Of a stretch of DNA of 64,000 nucleotides, positions 1 through 11,154 are shown one piece after another; the first letter of the stretch is position 1, and every line of letters begins with the position of its first letter. Source of the stretch: Schoenoplectus triqueter (Eukaryota > Streptophyta > Magnoliopsida > Poales > Cyperaceae); assembly GCA_964058805.1 (NCBI GenBank), contig CAXKVV010000081.1, positions 496,001-560,000 on the forward strand. The letters run 5' to 3'. The translations under genes were made by a program, and so were the position numbers. Below the pieces are notes generated by a model. That model made no database searches. It had not been told where the DNA came from and saw only the letters and a list, made by a program, of their open reading frames with translations.

Positions 1-1150
1 ACAACAGGGCCAAGTCAAACCCAGCAAAGCACAAAAGGGGCAGCATCAGTTCTTATTTACCAGAAAAACCATTCAAAAACTGAACCAACAGTTCAGGCAA
101 CAACACAGAAGTAACCCAATCAACAGCTAGAGCCAGTATCAGACAACAGAGGGGGTTATACTAGAAAAAAAAACAACAAGGGAACCAGTCATCAGAGATA
201 GCAACGATTCATGCCTTAAATGACACCAATATCCCAGAATCCCACAGCCACAACACAATACAGGTTACCAGCAGCTTAGAAAAGCAACCCCTACCCTGTT
301 GTGCTGGTACACAGTACCAGAACACCTTCCAAAGGATGAGTAAAAGCCACAAAATAACAATTCATTTACCCCAGAAGGAAAATCAGCCAAGACGCAAGGT
401 GAGACCTCGCCTCACCGGTACCGATCGGTACCAGTGTACCAAGGTACTACACACAAAAGAATTTCCAAACAAACAGAAATTACAGCCTACTGACAAGGAC
501 AGAGATCAAAGCAAAAACCTCATCAATGCATTCAACAGCAGATCTCAACAATACCAATTTACTGGTTCAGGGGTAAAATCAGACAGAACAAGGCACACAA
601 TTAGCCACAAGAAGGCAAGCACAGGCTCAGCCTGGCACAAAGGAGGCCCACACAGCCAGTAAGAGAGGAAAGGGATTACCCATTTGCACAAGAGACAGTC
701 AGAGGAGGCAGCACGAGTTAGCACAAAGGGCACCAGGGGGCTCGGCCGAGCTCAGTACAGGAAGGAAAAGTGATCGGGGAGAGGAGAGAGGACCGAGCGG
801 GTAAGGTACGAGGGGAGCGGAGAGGGCAGCGGATCAGAAAGGGGAACGATGGAGGCGACATAGTGGAGGGTTGCTCGGTTCAACACTTGTTAGTGTGATG
901 GCGAGCTTGGAGAAGAGGGGGGGCTCCCAGAGGTGACGAAGGCGGCACAACCAGAGCGAATTAGCGAGTGGAAGGGAGAAAATAGAAAGAGAGAGGTGTG
1001 AGTTGAGGCGACAGAGAGAAAAGACGGGTCGTCGCCCTATTAATGGCGACCCGATCGGGGAGAGAGAGAGAGATCGGTGAGAGGGTGAGTGAGTGGGGGG
1101 AATTAATGAGATGGAGATGAGATCAAAATTGAGATCCTCTGTGGCCAGGT
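1..1150. other. Unassigned region; possible 5' part of a minus-strand gene
   Basis: No recognisable protein is encoded on either strand. Roughly 750-1110 is GC- and purine-rich on the plus strand (CT-rich on the minus strand), ending in a GA tract near 1060-1085; beyond 1150 the sequence becomes sharply AT-rich. On the minus strand the CT-rich block followed by T-rich sequence resembles a plant 5' leader and first intron, so a gene could continue off the left edge. The short reading frames here (for example 336-662 plus) have biased composition and no known motif. The call rests on composition only. Confidence 0.2.
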
Positions 1151-1270
1151 GGTGTGGCGTTCCGTGTCAAGGGAGTGTTTAAAGGATTAAATATTATTAT
1201 TTTGATCATGCTCCATTAGATTTAATTAGAGTCGTTAAAATAAAATTTATTTCTTTTGATCACGTTGGGG

Positions 1271-1309
<39 letters not shown>

Positions 1310-3123
1310 TCTCGTTTGATCTTAAATTAGTCAAATGGATTTTATTTAGTTTATTTATATATATCATATTCCATTACTATTTATTTAGGAATATCACTAA
1401 TCCATTTACGTTAAATCATTTTAATTATTATCATACTTATTATCATTGCTAAATTTTCTTTATTAACTTAATTTTGATAATAACTCATTTATTTATTTAT
1501 TAAAAGATTTAATTAATTTCTTTAAGAGTGTGGTTGTCTATATTTAGCGCTTTTCCTTCGTTTCATTTATTGTTTATTTTAAATTAAATGTTGAATTTAT
1601 TGGTATTATTATTATATATATATATATATTTATATACACTCTTTTATATTGGGGTTTTATGATATTTACTAATGAGTGTTAAACCCTTTTATTTATTATT
1701 TTGATTATCATTATTTCTTAATTGAATTTTCACGGTTTGACATTAACCGTCGTGGATGTACCACAAAAACCTTTGCAATCATGTCTTTGATATTTTTCCT
1801 CCTAAGCATATATACATCATATGTTCAAATATTCTAAATCAGTCAATCACACAAACTGCCGGAGCATTTTTTCCAGGATTTGAGAATGCAAGTTGGCTAA
1901 CTTGGGTCCGGGACTTTCAGTTATTAAGTATTAATCTTAAAACGTAATGATTAATTAGTCAAATTCTCTAAAAAAGTATTCGAACCTCCTTATTGAAAAA
2001 GAAATAAATAAATCCCATATTCTCACTTTCTCAGGGACAGGACGAAATAGTCAAGATGGGAGGGAGACCCGTCATAGCAGGAGCCGTATTTGGCGGATAA
2101 AAAGAGAGAAAATAATAAAATACTAGCAGGATTGCAGGTGCCAAATTAGACAGTTTTTGTTAGTCGTAGGCTCGTAGCTGCTTCCTGACGTCTTTCCTCT
2201 TTAGTTTGGCGAGCAAGCACCTTCAGATTTCATAAGCAGACATCCTGAAGAATTATGTGCAGCGGGTCATTCTTGCACGTAGCTCTTTCTATTTCTAATT
2301 TTCTATTTGGAATATGGAAATCTCAAATTGCAAGTTATCTATTTTTAGTAGTCAAGCTTGTAGGCTCTGAGCTTTCCAATCAACTGCGTGTTTGTATAAT
2401 AATATTGAATATTATGTTGGGAATTAGGAGCCAATAAAAGAAAATTACAAACACGACTGCAGCAATTGAGCAAAAAAAAAAGATAAAATTAATTAATGTC
2501 TGATCAAAGTTTCAACGGAGACAACGCGTAAATGTCAGTCACTCAGTTAAAATATGCAGCTAAATGTTTTGAGAATATCACATTTTTCAATTATATCTAC
2601 ACGAAGAATCCAATTAGAATTTTGTCAAAATTAGGATCGCCTTTGCACTTACAAATATGAATTTTGTAGTCCGTACATACATGTTCCGGACTAAAATGCT
2701 AGTATTTATATTTTCAATTAAGAAATGACATTGTTGTCCATTGAATGGTATTTTTTATTTTTTATTTAAGTACCACGATTAGGGCAAGATCATTATGTAT
2801 TTTAAAATAATTTAATATTAATTAATATATAATTAATTTTAGTTAGTGGTTATAAGATTTAATTAGTGTTAAATCATAAAAAAATACAACTAAACTAATC
2901 GGATCGGATCATGGACACCGCTAAGGTCCATAACACATTAATTTTAATTCGTAATCCATTTTAAAATTGTCAATAACTCTTTTAAGTTTTATTAAGTTTC
3001 AGAGACAACATTAAAATATATGAACGAATTTAACCCATTTTGATTTACTATTATAGTTTCTGTCCTTCATTACAAAGATTTACATTGCGGATAGTGCGGT
3101 TGACATTGGTTCGAAAAATCATC
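1151..3123. other. AT-rich intergenic DNA, no gene seen
   Basis: The region is AT-rich with a pure (TA)n tract at 1273-1307 and a shorter one near 1613-1629. Around 2800-2940 there is a fragment resembling the interior and one end of a small hAT-like MITE (the end reads GGACACCGCTAAGG), similar in character to the element at 55063-55489. Small open frames at 1756-1947 and 2255-2437 show no family motif and are probably chance. Confidence 0.4.
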
Positions 3124-3131
3124 TTCACAAT

Positions 3132-3776
3132 TAGGGCTGCAAACGAGTCGAGTCGAGCCGAGCTGGGCTTAACTCAAGCTCGGCTCATGAAAATTCGAGT
3201 CGAGCCGAGTTCGTGAAACGGTTCGAGCTGAAAAACCTAGCTCAAACTCGGCTCGTTACTATTCGAGCTAGCTCGCGAGCTGGCTCACGAGCCAATGCAT
3301 GTGCGTTGACTCAATTTGATATTTAGATTTAATACATCTACAAACTATAAAGTTGGTATATCTAGAAGATTGGTATGAGAATTGGTACAAAATTGGTATA
3401 TCAACAAACTATTTTTTCAATGACATCTTCGCTGCATTAATTTGAATGGATGGACCGACAAAAAACTATCGAGTCAGATATATGAATCTAATTACGAGTA
3501 AGTAAGAGACGTCTTTAAGCCGCTGACATAGTGAGATGGTGAGAGATGATGAGAGAGGAGTTATCGGATTAGAGTTCGGCAAAAAAAAAAATATAAAAAC
3601 TATTTTTTATTCGAGCTGAGTCGAGCCGACCCCAACTCAAACTCGGCTCATTTAACTACCGAGCCAGATTAGCTCGAGCCAAATTAGCTCGAGTCATTTT
3701 AGCTCGAGCCAGATTAGCTCGAGCCCGATCCGAACCCGAGCTGAGCCACGAGCCCGAACTTTTTTGTGCAGCCCTA
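3132..3776. mobile_element. hAT-type non-autonomous element (MITE), 645 bp
   Basis: Terminal inverted repeats TAGGGCTGCA / TGCAGCCCTA bound the element, and a perfect 8-bp target duplication TTCACAAT flanks it (3124-3131 and 3777-3784). An 8-bp duplication is diagnostic of hAT elements. Both ends are packed with CGAGC/GAGCTCG-type pentamers and their inverted copies (roughly 3145-3300 and 3610-3750), which are subterminal repeats; the middle is AT-rich. There is no coding capacity. It would need a hAT transposase supplied from elsewhere. Confidence 0.9.
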
Positions 3777-3786
3777 TTCACAATAT

Positions 3787-3790
<4 letters not shown>

Positions 3791-3848
<58 letters not shown>
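3791..3848. repeat. (TA)n microsatellite
   Basis: This is a pure TA dinucleotide run of about 58 bp directly to the right of the hAT MITE's target duplication. From 3849 to about 4413 I see no gene or recognisable element. Confidence 0.95.
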
Positions 3849-3849
<1 letters not shown>

Positions 3850-4663
3850 GACTTTTAACTTCATCTTGGTAGGCGGTTAAGAAATGGAGTTCAATTGTGA
3901 AATTTGGCCCATAGATTATGTTAGCTCTTAATGTATATTGAAATGACGTCGAGATTGTGTAACTTCTTATGTACGATATATGAAATCAATTAGTTTTATT
4001 ATTTAAATATTAATTTGAGGTCAAATTTTGTCGACATTAAATTAGTAAAATTCCTGGACATTAATCCTCCCTATCTATGTCTTATCTGATATCACAATAG
4101 TCCCCGTAGATGACTTCAAATCTGTGTTATTGGATAAAGAAGTTAATCACAACATTAGAGAAGCAATTTTGATTTCACATTTTATTATATGAGGAAAACG
4201 ATGCTCAAAAATCTTCCGCAATGTTCAAAAATTGTCTAATGGCAACGATGAAAAACCTGAAGAAGAGATGAGCGATCTCATTTTTCCTTATCTTTTTTTT
4301 TAACTTAGATACCTTTCATCTTGAAAGGCTTTTATCCTTTTAATTTTTGCTGGTTTTAACTTATAAAACCATTTTGTAATTAAGAGTACTCTTCTAATCA
4401 ATCAAGATTAAGGGTGCTAGAATTGCAAATAATTAAATAGGACTTAGAATTGTTAATAGTTAGAGATATAGGATTATGGGCCTCAGTCACCAACATCACA
4501 GGCCCATATAGTGAGTTACCGTTATGGTAACGTTGAGTGTACCGTTGGTACACTAGGATAAATACTTCATGTATAGTACTGATCAAAAAGCAGAATCAAT
4601 ATATCAAAAAGCTTTCAATAATCCTTCTTACTCATATCTCAAAACTGTTATAAAACTTCAACA

Positions 4664-4675
4664 TGGTATCAGAGC
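4664..4675 (+). promoter_or_regulatory. Copia primer binding site (tRNA-iMet)
   Basis: TGGTATCAGAGC lies three bases after the CA that ends the left LTR (4659-4660). It is the usual priming site for minus-strand synthesis in plant Copia elements. Confidence 0.85.
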
Positions 4676-5030
4676 AGGATTGTTAAAACCCTGTATCATC
4701 ATATACCCATAAGTCTGATAAATACCACACTCATTGCAAGGAGCCCCATACCAGTCGGTACAGAGCTACAACTTGCAGCAAGGCGACCAATATCAGAAAA
4801 ATCCATAAGCCAGCATACCAGCAGCACTTCATATCAGCAAATTCAGATTGCATCATATCAATACAGTGCATCAACTATTCATACTAAAAAAATACCAACT
4901 TCACACCAGAAAATACCAGTTCATACCAGAAAAGCAAAAACCAAGGTATTGATCCGTTCTTATCAGTTTAAAATCCAAAAAAACCCAGCAAGAGGACAAT
5001 CAAGGTACTGATATGTTCTTATCGGTCCAA

Positions 5031-5078
5031 AACAACAACAACAACAACAACAACAATAAAGCCTTTAATCCCAAATAA
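5031..5078 (-). mobile_element. 3' tail fragment of an RTE-type LINE
   Basis: An (AAC)n run followed by AATAAAGCCTTTAATCCCAA is the reverse complement of the 3' end of the RTE LINE at 42290-49496, which ends GGGATTAAAGGCTTTG then (TTG)n. It sits in the leader of the decayed Copia element, between the primer site and gag. Only about 48 bp are present, so this is an extreme 5' truncation. I could not define a target duplication. Confidence 0.7.
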
Positions 5079-5177
5079 ATTTAAATACCAATAAAATACC
5101 CATATCAGAAAGCCATTATTGTTGAAAGTACTAGTAATATAACCGGCATCAATACAACTGTTACTGCAAGAGAAACA

Positions 5178-7500
5178 ATGGATGTCAATACCTCACTGAA
5201 ACTCACCTCAATGCTTCTAAATGGTAAAAAATATCAAGACTGGGCTAAAGCAGTCTTAATCTCACTCAAGGAAAAAGGGAAAATTGGAGTACATCAATAG
5301 TACAAGACCAAGGCCAATAACAACAATTGAGGCAGAAGAGTGAGAAGTACAAGATAACATAATACTGTCTTGGCTTTTGCATTCGATGGAACCAAATATC
5401 AATGAACAATTCATGTAGAGAGTTGAAATCGCACAAAAAATGTGGGACAGTCTCAAGAACGATAAATAAGATAACTTTGCACACATTTTTCAGATCAAAC
5501 AAGAGATTGTTCAAAACAAACAAGGCTAAAAATTCTTTGCTCAGTTATACTCAGAGATGCAACAAAAATGGGATGAGTTAGACAATCCAATCAAAAATAA
5601 TTGATCCCGACCAAATTCGACAGAGAAAAGACCAAGAAAGAGTTTTTCAGTTACTGACAAACTTGGACTCGAGCTTTGAGCAGACACGATCCCAAATACT
5701 TCTCGATTCTAATTTGCCCTCGCTAGACAAAGTAGCATCTATAATCAAGCAAGAGGAGACAAGGCGTAGTGTGATGAAGGGTTCATAAGTCAGAACAGAC
5801 AAGAAACACGAGCCTCACGCACTCGCAAGTAAGTTTTTGAGAAACCCTAATTTCAAGGGAAAGGGGGTGACACAAGACCGGTGTACTCACTACAAGAAAA
5901 TCGGCCACAAACAAGAAGGTTGTTGGTTCCTTCATCCCGAACTCCGACCAGCTAGATGGATCGACAAGAGTGAGGGAGGGCGAAAAGGAGAGAGAGATTG
6001 GAGAGGGGCGAATCTGTCGAAAAAGGAGGAAGGGAGCAAAAGCTTCTCGACAGGGAGAGCCCTCTCCGTATTTGATCCAATTCAAAACGAAATGGAGAGG
6101 GTTAGTACCGGCCCATCCAGTGAAGGTAATAAAGGCAACAGACAAGGATGCTTAGATCTAATGCAAGCTATGTTCAAGATTTTCTATGTGGTACTCCAAA
6201 CAAAATATGGATGGTACATCTTTAAACTCATTTAAATTTAATTTTCATAATCAAGTTATAATTGATAGTGGTGCAACGGATCATATGTTTTGTAATCAAA
6301 ACCTATTGACAAACTTAGAACCAAATAAAAATGAACAATTTATTCTTGTTGCAAATGGAATGAGGACAAAAATTCAATGGTATGGGAGAGATAAATTTAT
6401 TTTCAACTAAAATAAAAAATATTTTATTCGTAGACTCTTTCTCTACTAATTTAATTTTAATACCTAAATTAAATTACAATGTTATTTTTTCATCAAAAAA
6501 TATTATATTTCAAGACCGGGAGACCAGAAAAATGATTGGTGAAGGTATACTCAAAAACAGACTATATATTTTGAAATATCAAGAAAGAAAATGTGCATTG
6601 GCGGAAAGGCAACGATCATGAACTTTGGCACAAAATATTAGAGCACCCATCTGATACAGTTTTAAGTAGTTTTTTGGATTCTCCTTTAAGAACTTGTACT
6701 AATTATGATATTTGTAAAATGACTAAGCAAAATAGACTTTCATTCTCTTTATTAAAAAGCAAGACAAAAAAATTATTTGAATTAGTTCATTCCGATGGGG
6801 ACCTAATTTTTAGTTATTCAAATAGCTTATTCTCATGGGGACCTATTTCTTTCACAATGGAAGTATGTACCTGATTTGCTAAAAGAAACCAGAAAGCTAG
6901 GTTGTAAGCCATCATCGGCCCCATTAGGAAATTAATTTACTAATGGCTGATGGGAAAATTAATTTACCTTACAGTAATTTGACCAGATCTTGCATATGTC
7001 GTTAGCTAGTCAATTCATGCATGCCCCTAAAACATATCACTTTGAAGCAATTGATAAAATTTTGAGATATTTAAAAGGAACACCCGGAAAGAGAATTCTT
7101 ATGAAAGCTTCGATAAAAATTCCACGACCGATGCAGATTGGGCCGAAAGCTTCAATAAAAAATCCACGACCAGCTATTGCACATTTATAGGCACATAGAA
7201 AAGCAAAAAATAAAATATTATAACGAGATCGAGTGAGGAAGCCGAATATCGAGATATGACACCAACAACGAGCAAATTGGTGCGGATAAAGTAATTGCTA
7301 ACCGATATTCATTCACCAATAAAAATACATTGTGATAATCAAGTGGCGCGCCATATAGCCACCAATCTGGTATTTCATGAGCGAACCAACATATAGAATT
7401 GGATTACCACTTCATTCGAGAAAAAAAAACGGAGAAAGAGAAGCACCATTTGTGAGAAGCAAGAACCAATTGGCGGATATATTCACAAATTAAGTTAGGA
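5178..7500 (+). pseudogene. Copia gag-pol remnant
   Basis: The gag frame starts at the ATG at 5178 with the typical LTSMLLNGKKYQDWAKAV stretch, then has several stops. Near 5875-5930 is a gag zinc knuckle whose second cysteine has become tyrosine (CTHY instead of CxxC, codon TAC). The aspartic protease motif DSGATDHM is at about 6264-6287. After a short pre-integrase piece, the frame at 6990-7190 (FMHAPKTYHFEAIDKILRYL) is the reverse transcriptase/RNase H connection, followed by RNase H pieces to about 7490 (NQLADIFT at the end). Integrase and most of the reverse transcriptase are deleted. The element cannot make a working polyprotein. Confidence 0.85.
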
Positions 7501-7701
7501 TTAATTAATATTTATAATTTAAAATTGTAAATAATTAAATAGGAGTTAGAATTGTTAATAGTTAGAGAGGATTATGAGTCTCATACACCAATATCACAGG
7601 CCCATATGTGAGTTACCGTTATGGTAAATATTGAGTGTATCTTTATGAATTAGAACGGAGTTTATTTTTTTCAAAAGAAAATTTAAACATGAAAAGGGAA
7701 G

Positions 7702-7709
7702 AAAAAAAA
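7702..7709 (-). terminator. Pol III terminator for tRNA-Trp
   Basis: A run of eight A residues on the plus strand gives T8 in the tRNA's sense, about 25 nt beyond its 3' end. Oligo-T of four or more stops RNA polymerase III. Confidence 0.7.
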
Positions 7710-7733
7710 TTGATCCGCTTAGACCGGGGGTTT

Positions 7734-7805
7734 TGAACCCGACGTGAATCGAACACGCAACCTTCTGATCTGGAGTCAGACGCGCTACCATTGCGCCACG
7801 GATCC
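7734..7805 (-). tRNA. tRNA-Trp (CCA anticodon)
   Basis: The reverse strand folds as a 72-nt tRNA. The acceptor stem GGATCCG pairs with CGGGTTC (two G-U pairs), with discriminator A. The anticodon arm is TCTGA-CTCCAGA-TCAGA, with CCA at plus positions 7773-7771. The internal Pol III promoter boxes are present: A box TGGCGCAATGG (7788-7798) and B box GTTCGATTC (7746-7754). No CCA tail is encoded, as expected for a nuclear gene, and the sequence is unlike plastid trnW. It lies about 95 bp right of the broken Copia LTR. Confidence 0.95.
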
Positions 7806-8337
7806 TGTTGATAGCTTATTTGTATCGTTGTTACTTGACGCGTACCTTCTGGTCTGAACTCTTTTGCGATTACTACATAATTATTTTTTCTTGTTCTATT
7901 ATTAGATGAGTTCAATATATCCAAGGAACGAGAGGATCGATTTTTTTTTTTTGTTGTTGTTAAAATTAAGACATGTTGCGAACTAAATAATCATACTTCT
8001 TTTTTGAAGGGCCAAACAATTCTCCTTTTAGAGTACGCTCCGTCGAAAAGTTCACCTTCTGCTTCAAAAAGTAAAAAGAAGAATTGATGCTGAAAATATA
8101 TAAAAGCACAGGAGAGAATTTGGTTTCAGTATAATTAGTGATGATATAAAAATAGATTACTCTAAATAACCAACAAATTGAAAATCTGACCCCAGTTACA
8201 AAAGGGAATGGAAAAGCTAGGAATAAATAAAATCATGGCTCAAGATTCTGCCAAAATGAAAACAAAAGATTCGGCCTCATCACCGAAGCCGGAAATGGCT
8301 ATTCTGCTGATTCGGCCTCATCTTCAGAATGCTGATT
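7806..8337. other. Intergenic, nothing recognised
   Basis: No conserved coding sequence or element is seen. The open frame that begins at 8208 passes into the RBR pseudogene out of frame and is not itself a gene. Confidence 0.4.
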
Positions 8338-9405
8338 CTGCTGTGAAAAATAACCTTCATCAGAATTCACAAAGATCCAACCATGTAACCATCAAGTTTG
8401 CACAGTTTGTATGGTGCGTTACTGTGAAAGCAAAGTTAATCCAACAATTTGAGCATGCTCTGTGTCTGCCCATGGGGTGACGGGTGGTTCGTGCCGATCA
8501 TAAATCTGGAGGCATGGAGGAAGGAAGATCCAGTGTGTATTCCCTTTTGGGATAAGATCCTGCTCAAAATTCTGCTGAGAGAACTCAAAAAAGATAGAGA
8601 AATGAAAGTGATGGCACGCGCAAACCAGTGGTGCCGCTGCCCCAAATGCCGCTATACTATGTTCAGAAAATAGGCGGATGTCCGATTATACATTGCAGGT
8701 AAAGAATTTTCTTGCATCAGTTGACTATAGTATTACAAAAGTTTAGCAATTAATTTTATTTTTTGTCCATGGCGTGGACAGTGGTGGAATTGAATTTGAT
8801 TTGTAAAACATATTTAGAGATCCATCAAATAATTCGGAAAATATATTATTGTCTCCTTTTTCCAAACTTAGTTATATTTAACCTACCAAATTCTAATTTA
8901 AAACAAAATTTATATGCACCTCATTCAAATAATGTTGAACCGATATAAAAATGTTAATATATTGACTTAGACAGTCCTTTGAGAAGAATCTAACTCCTGA
9001 TTCAATGTTTTGTGAAGGCCCTCTGATTTAGTGATTAAGACAATGTTGTTTATGGGAGATTAGAAATAAGTTGGCGATTTTTATGAATATTTAACATAAG
9101 AAAGCTTAATATCTTATTTGTATCTGAACAAAATTTATAGTTATCAAATGTATCAGATCAATATATCATAATCATGCTAACATAAGAGAGCAGTTCTGGG
9201 ACCCCGGCTGTTATTGATTCTTCAAAATCATGCTAAATGTTGTCGTTAATTCTGATGTAAATGCAGATGCGGGAGAGACTTTTGCTACATCTGTGGAAAA
9301 AGCATGCGACTTTGTTTCTGCAACTCTGCACTCATAAATGGAATTTTTGAACTCTTCGATTCTGGTAGGAGGAGAGCATTAATTTCTAAAACAGTTGGTA
9401 TATAA
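8338..9405 (+). pseudogene. RBR-type E3 ubiquitin ligase (RING1-IBR) pseudogene
   Basis: Pieces of a RING-between-RING ligase are readable in shifting frames. A RING1-like part runs from about 8340 (SSEFTKIQPCNHQVCTVCM, then RYCESKV), followed by PIINLEAWRKEDPVCIPFWD and an IBR-like part with RCPKCRY. The frame shifts by 2 bp near 8653-8658 (an extra TA), after which YVQKIGGCPIIHC is readable. A donor (TGCAG/GTAAAG, exon end 8698) and an acceptor (exon start 9267) join this to CRCGRDFCYICGKS, the classic zinc-binding end of an IBR domain, and a stop at 9403-9405. In-frame stops also lie in the RING1 part. Known RBR proteins pass ubiquitin through a RING2 cysteine; no RING2 was found. The gene is decayed; the splice signals look intact, so it was probably once an ordinary spliced gene. 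Confidence 0.7.
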
Positions 9406-10108
9406 CGTGGGTACGTTGTAGGTAACCCAACTGTCAGCATATCCCAAAATAACTGAGGGTTTACAAAATGAAAAAATGATACTGAGTCCTAGCTTATGTG
9501 TTACAGTGTTAGTGATCATTTTCCAAAGCGTAGTCTCCTAGCGCCTGTCTAGGTTTTACAATAGTTGATGTTCTCTGTGCGTTTTTTCTTTGAAAAATTT
9601 CCTTGATGTTTATTGGGAACTTGTTTTTTTTTTCAATGTTTGATAGCAATAACAGGCATCAGTGTTGTGTTGACTGTGTCAAAGCTTGTTACAAAACCGT
9701 TTAAGAAACTAAGAGCAATTAAGAGTTTGTTAGAATGCTGAGCTATTTGTAGTTAGAGGAATAGATTTTCCTAGAACTACTGTACTGGCTAAATTAAATA
9801 GCCCTTCTAAGTTGGTGACAAGGTTGATGTTGACCCTCTTTGACAATCAATTTTGTTTCCTTTAGATTGAACGATTAAATTATTAGTTGTAAACTTGTAG
9901 CATACAGTAAATTATAAAGTTAAGTATATCCATGTCAAACCTCTATTAGTTCTCAGTTTTTTTTTTTTAATAATGAGTTACCTCTTTCATTGCTGAAACC
10001 AAAATTTCTTTGAACACCTCCATTTGTTCAACTATCATCGTTAGTTCAATGATTTTGATGGAAGTGGGGAACACATATGTTGTTTTATCTAAAATCAATA
10101 TTATGTGC

Positions 10109-10144
<36 letters not shown>

Positions 10145-10331
10145 AGAGATTTGAATATTAGTCATGAAACACTTGTGTAATTTATAAATCCATGAACATT
10201 AATCAATGCATTACATTTGAGCTCTTATTACTAAAGCAGAGAAGAAAACACATTATTGTGCTATTATTAAATCCACAAGCACTTGTAATCTCTTGTCGGA
10301 TTAATTTTCATCCTTTCAGTCCTTGTGAACA
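9406..10331. other. AT-rich intergenic with (TA)n tract
   Basis: No gene was recognised. A (TA)n tract lies at 10112-10142. The stretch is the 3' flank of the lipid-transfer-like gene. Confidence 0.5.
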
Positions 10332-11050
10332 TTAACCGTGCACCACCACGCCTGAAATAATAATAAAGGAAAACACGGTATCGGATTTTAAAGATCAGAA
10401 GTCCAATATGCCATATGAAGTTTAATTGTGGGCCAAAATTTATATATGGGCCGAATAAATCTAATAAATATAGAAATAAAAAGTATTGGGACAATTAAGT
10501 TCAAAAGCAAATTCTTAATAACTAATTACATGAAAACGATTGTCTTGTCAGTTAGATGTAATATTACCTTATTAAGTGTGTAGAATTCTATTCATTCTTT
10601 ATAAGATAATAATGTATTTTTCTATATCTTCTGTAATCTGTTGCTCAATTGCACGTTTTTGGCTGATTCTGTACGTCTAACCATTCTAAACTTCACAGCT
10701 TTTGATTAAAAAGAAAATCAATAAAATAAAGAAAAGACCATACTTCCGCATTTGCTGCCGGATTTGAGGGGGCGGCCGCACACTTCAGAAACATAGATGA
10801 GCTTCTCAGCACTAATTATCTTGGCCACCTCCGGCGTGATGTAAGTACACACGCATGGTATATCTGCTTTCTGAACAGCAGCACAGCAGTTACTGTCTGG
10901 TGCGACTTTCGGACCACTTGCACTGACAAACTGCAAGCATCTTTCTCTCAGTAGATTAACATCGTTGGCACAATCGGCTGCACGATTGACGGCCAGCATG
11001 GATGCAATGAGCAAGACCAAGAGAAGGCTTGTGGTGTTACTTTTGGCCAT
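10332..11050 (-). CDS. Non-specific lipid-transfer-like protein (eight-cysteine motif), 2 exons
   Basis: A small secreted protein of the bifunctional inhibitor/lipid-transfer/2S albumin superfamily. Members carry lipids or act in defence signalling outside the cell; the ligand here is unknown. Exon 1 (11050-10744) gives a signal peptide of about 24 residues (hydrophobic LLLVLLIASML) and then the eight cysteines in order C, C, CC, CxC, C, C, the last in KCG. Reading straight on gives a foreign tail (MVFSLFY). Splicing at a GTATGG donor to the acceptor TTATTTCAG joins a 20-bp exon 2 (10351-10332) that encodes the end of CGSVVVHG and a stop, for 108 aa. Relatives usually end in a similar CGS-plus-valines tail, which favours this model. 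The intron is 392 bp. The exon 2 choice is inferred; exon 1 is firm. Confidence 0.82.
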
Positions 11051-11146
11051 CTTATTCTTAATTAAACTGGCAATTAGTAATCCCTTTCTTTCTTTATTGG
11101 ATGTTTGTTGCGAGTGAGTTGAGACAAAGGATAGGTTTGTGGGGAG

Positions 11147-11154
11147 TATTTATA
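11147..11154 (-). promoter_or_regulatory. TATA box of the lipid-transfer-like gene
   Basis: TATAAATA on the minus strand lies 97 bp upstream of the ATG at 11050, within CCTATAAATACTCC. Spacing fits a 5' leader of about 60-70 nt. No other core promoter element was identified. Confidence 0.7.

Larger units (their letters stand above)
4414..7640 (+). mobile_element. Decayed Copia-type LTR retrotransposon with truncated 3' LTR
   Basis: The left LTR runs from about 4414 to 4660 and is followed by the primer binding site TGGTATCAGAGC at 4664-4675, complementary to initiator tRNA-Met as in Copia elements. A right LTR copy begins near 7521; it matches the left LTR through the shared stretch AGAATTGTTAATAGTTAGAG and the GTGAGTTACCGTTATGGTAA stretch, then ends at about 7640, so over half is missing. 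Inside are gag, protease and RNase H remnants in the right order. The integrase and reverse transcriptase are mostly lost. No flanking duplication can be seen because the right end is gone. Confidence 0.85.

Noticed and set aside
336..662. 108-codon plus frame near the left edge
   Set aside because: No motif; composition is biased and the opposite strand is also partly open.
5783..6145. 120-codon minus frame over the Copia gag
   Set aside because: It is antisense to the gag zinc knuckle region, which has clear homology on the plus strand.
7734..7805. Plastid or mitochondrial tRNA-Trp insert
   Set aside because: The acceptor stem and arms fit the nuclear plant form, Pol III A and B boxes and an oligo-T terminator are present, and no organelle sequence flanks it.
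10718..11050. Single-exon model for the lipid-transfer-like protein (110 codons)
   Set aside because: The tail after KCG is unlike the family, and a frame-consistent splice to a family-like end exists.
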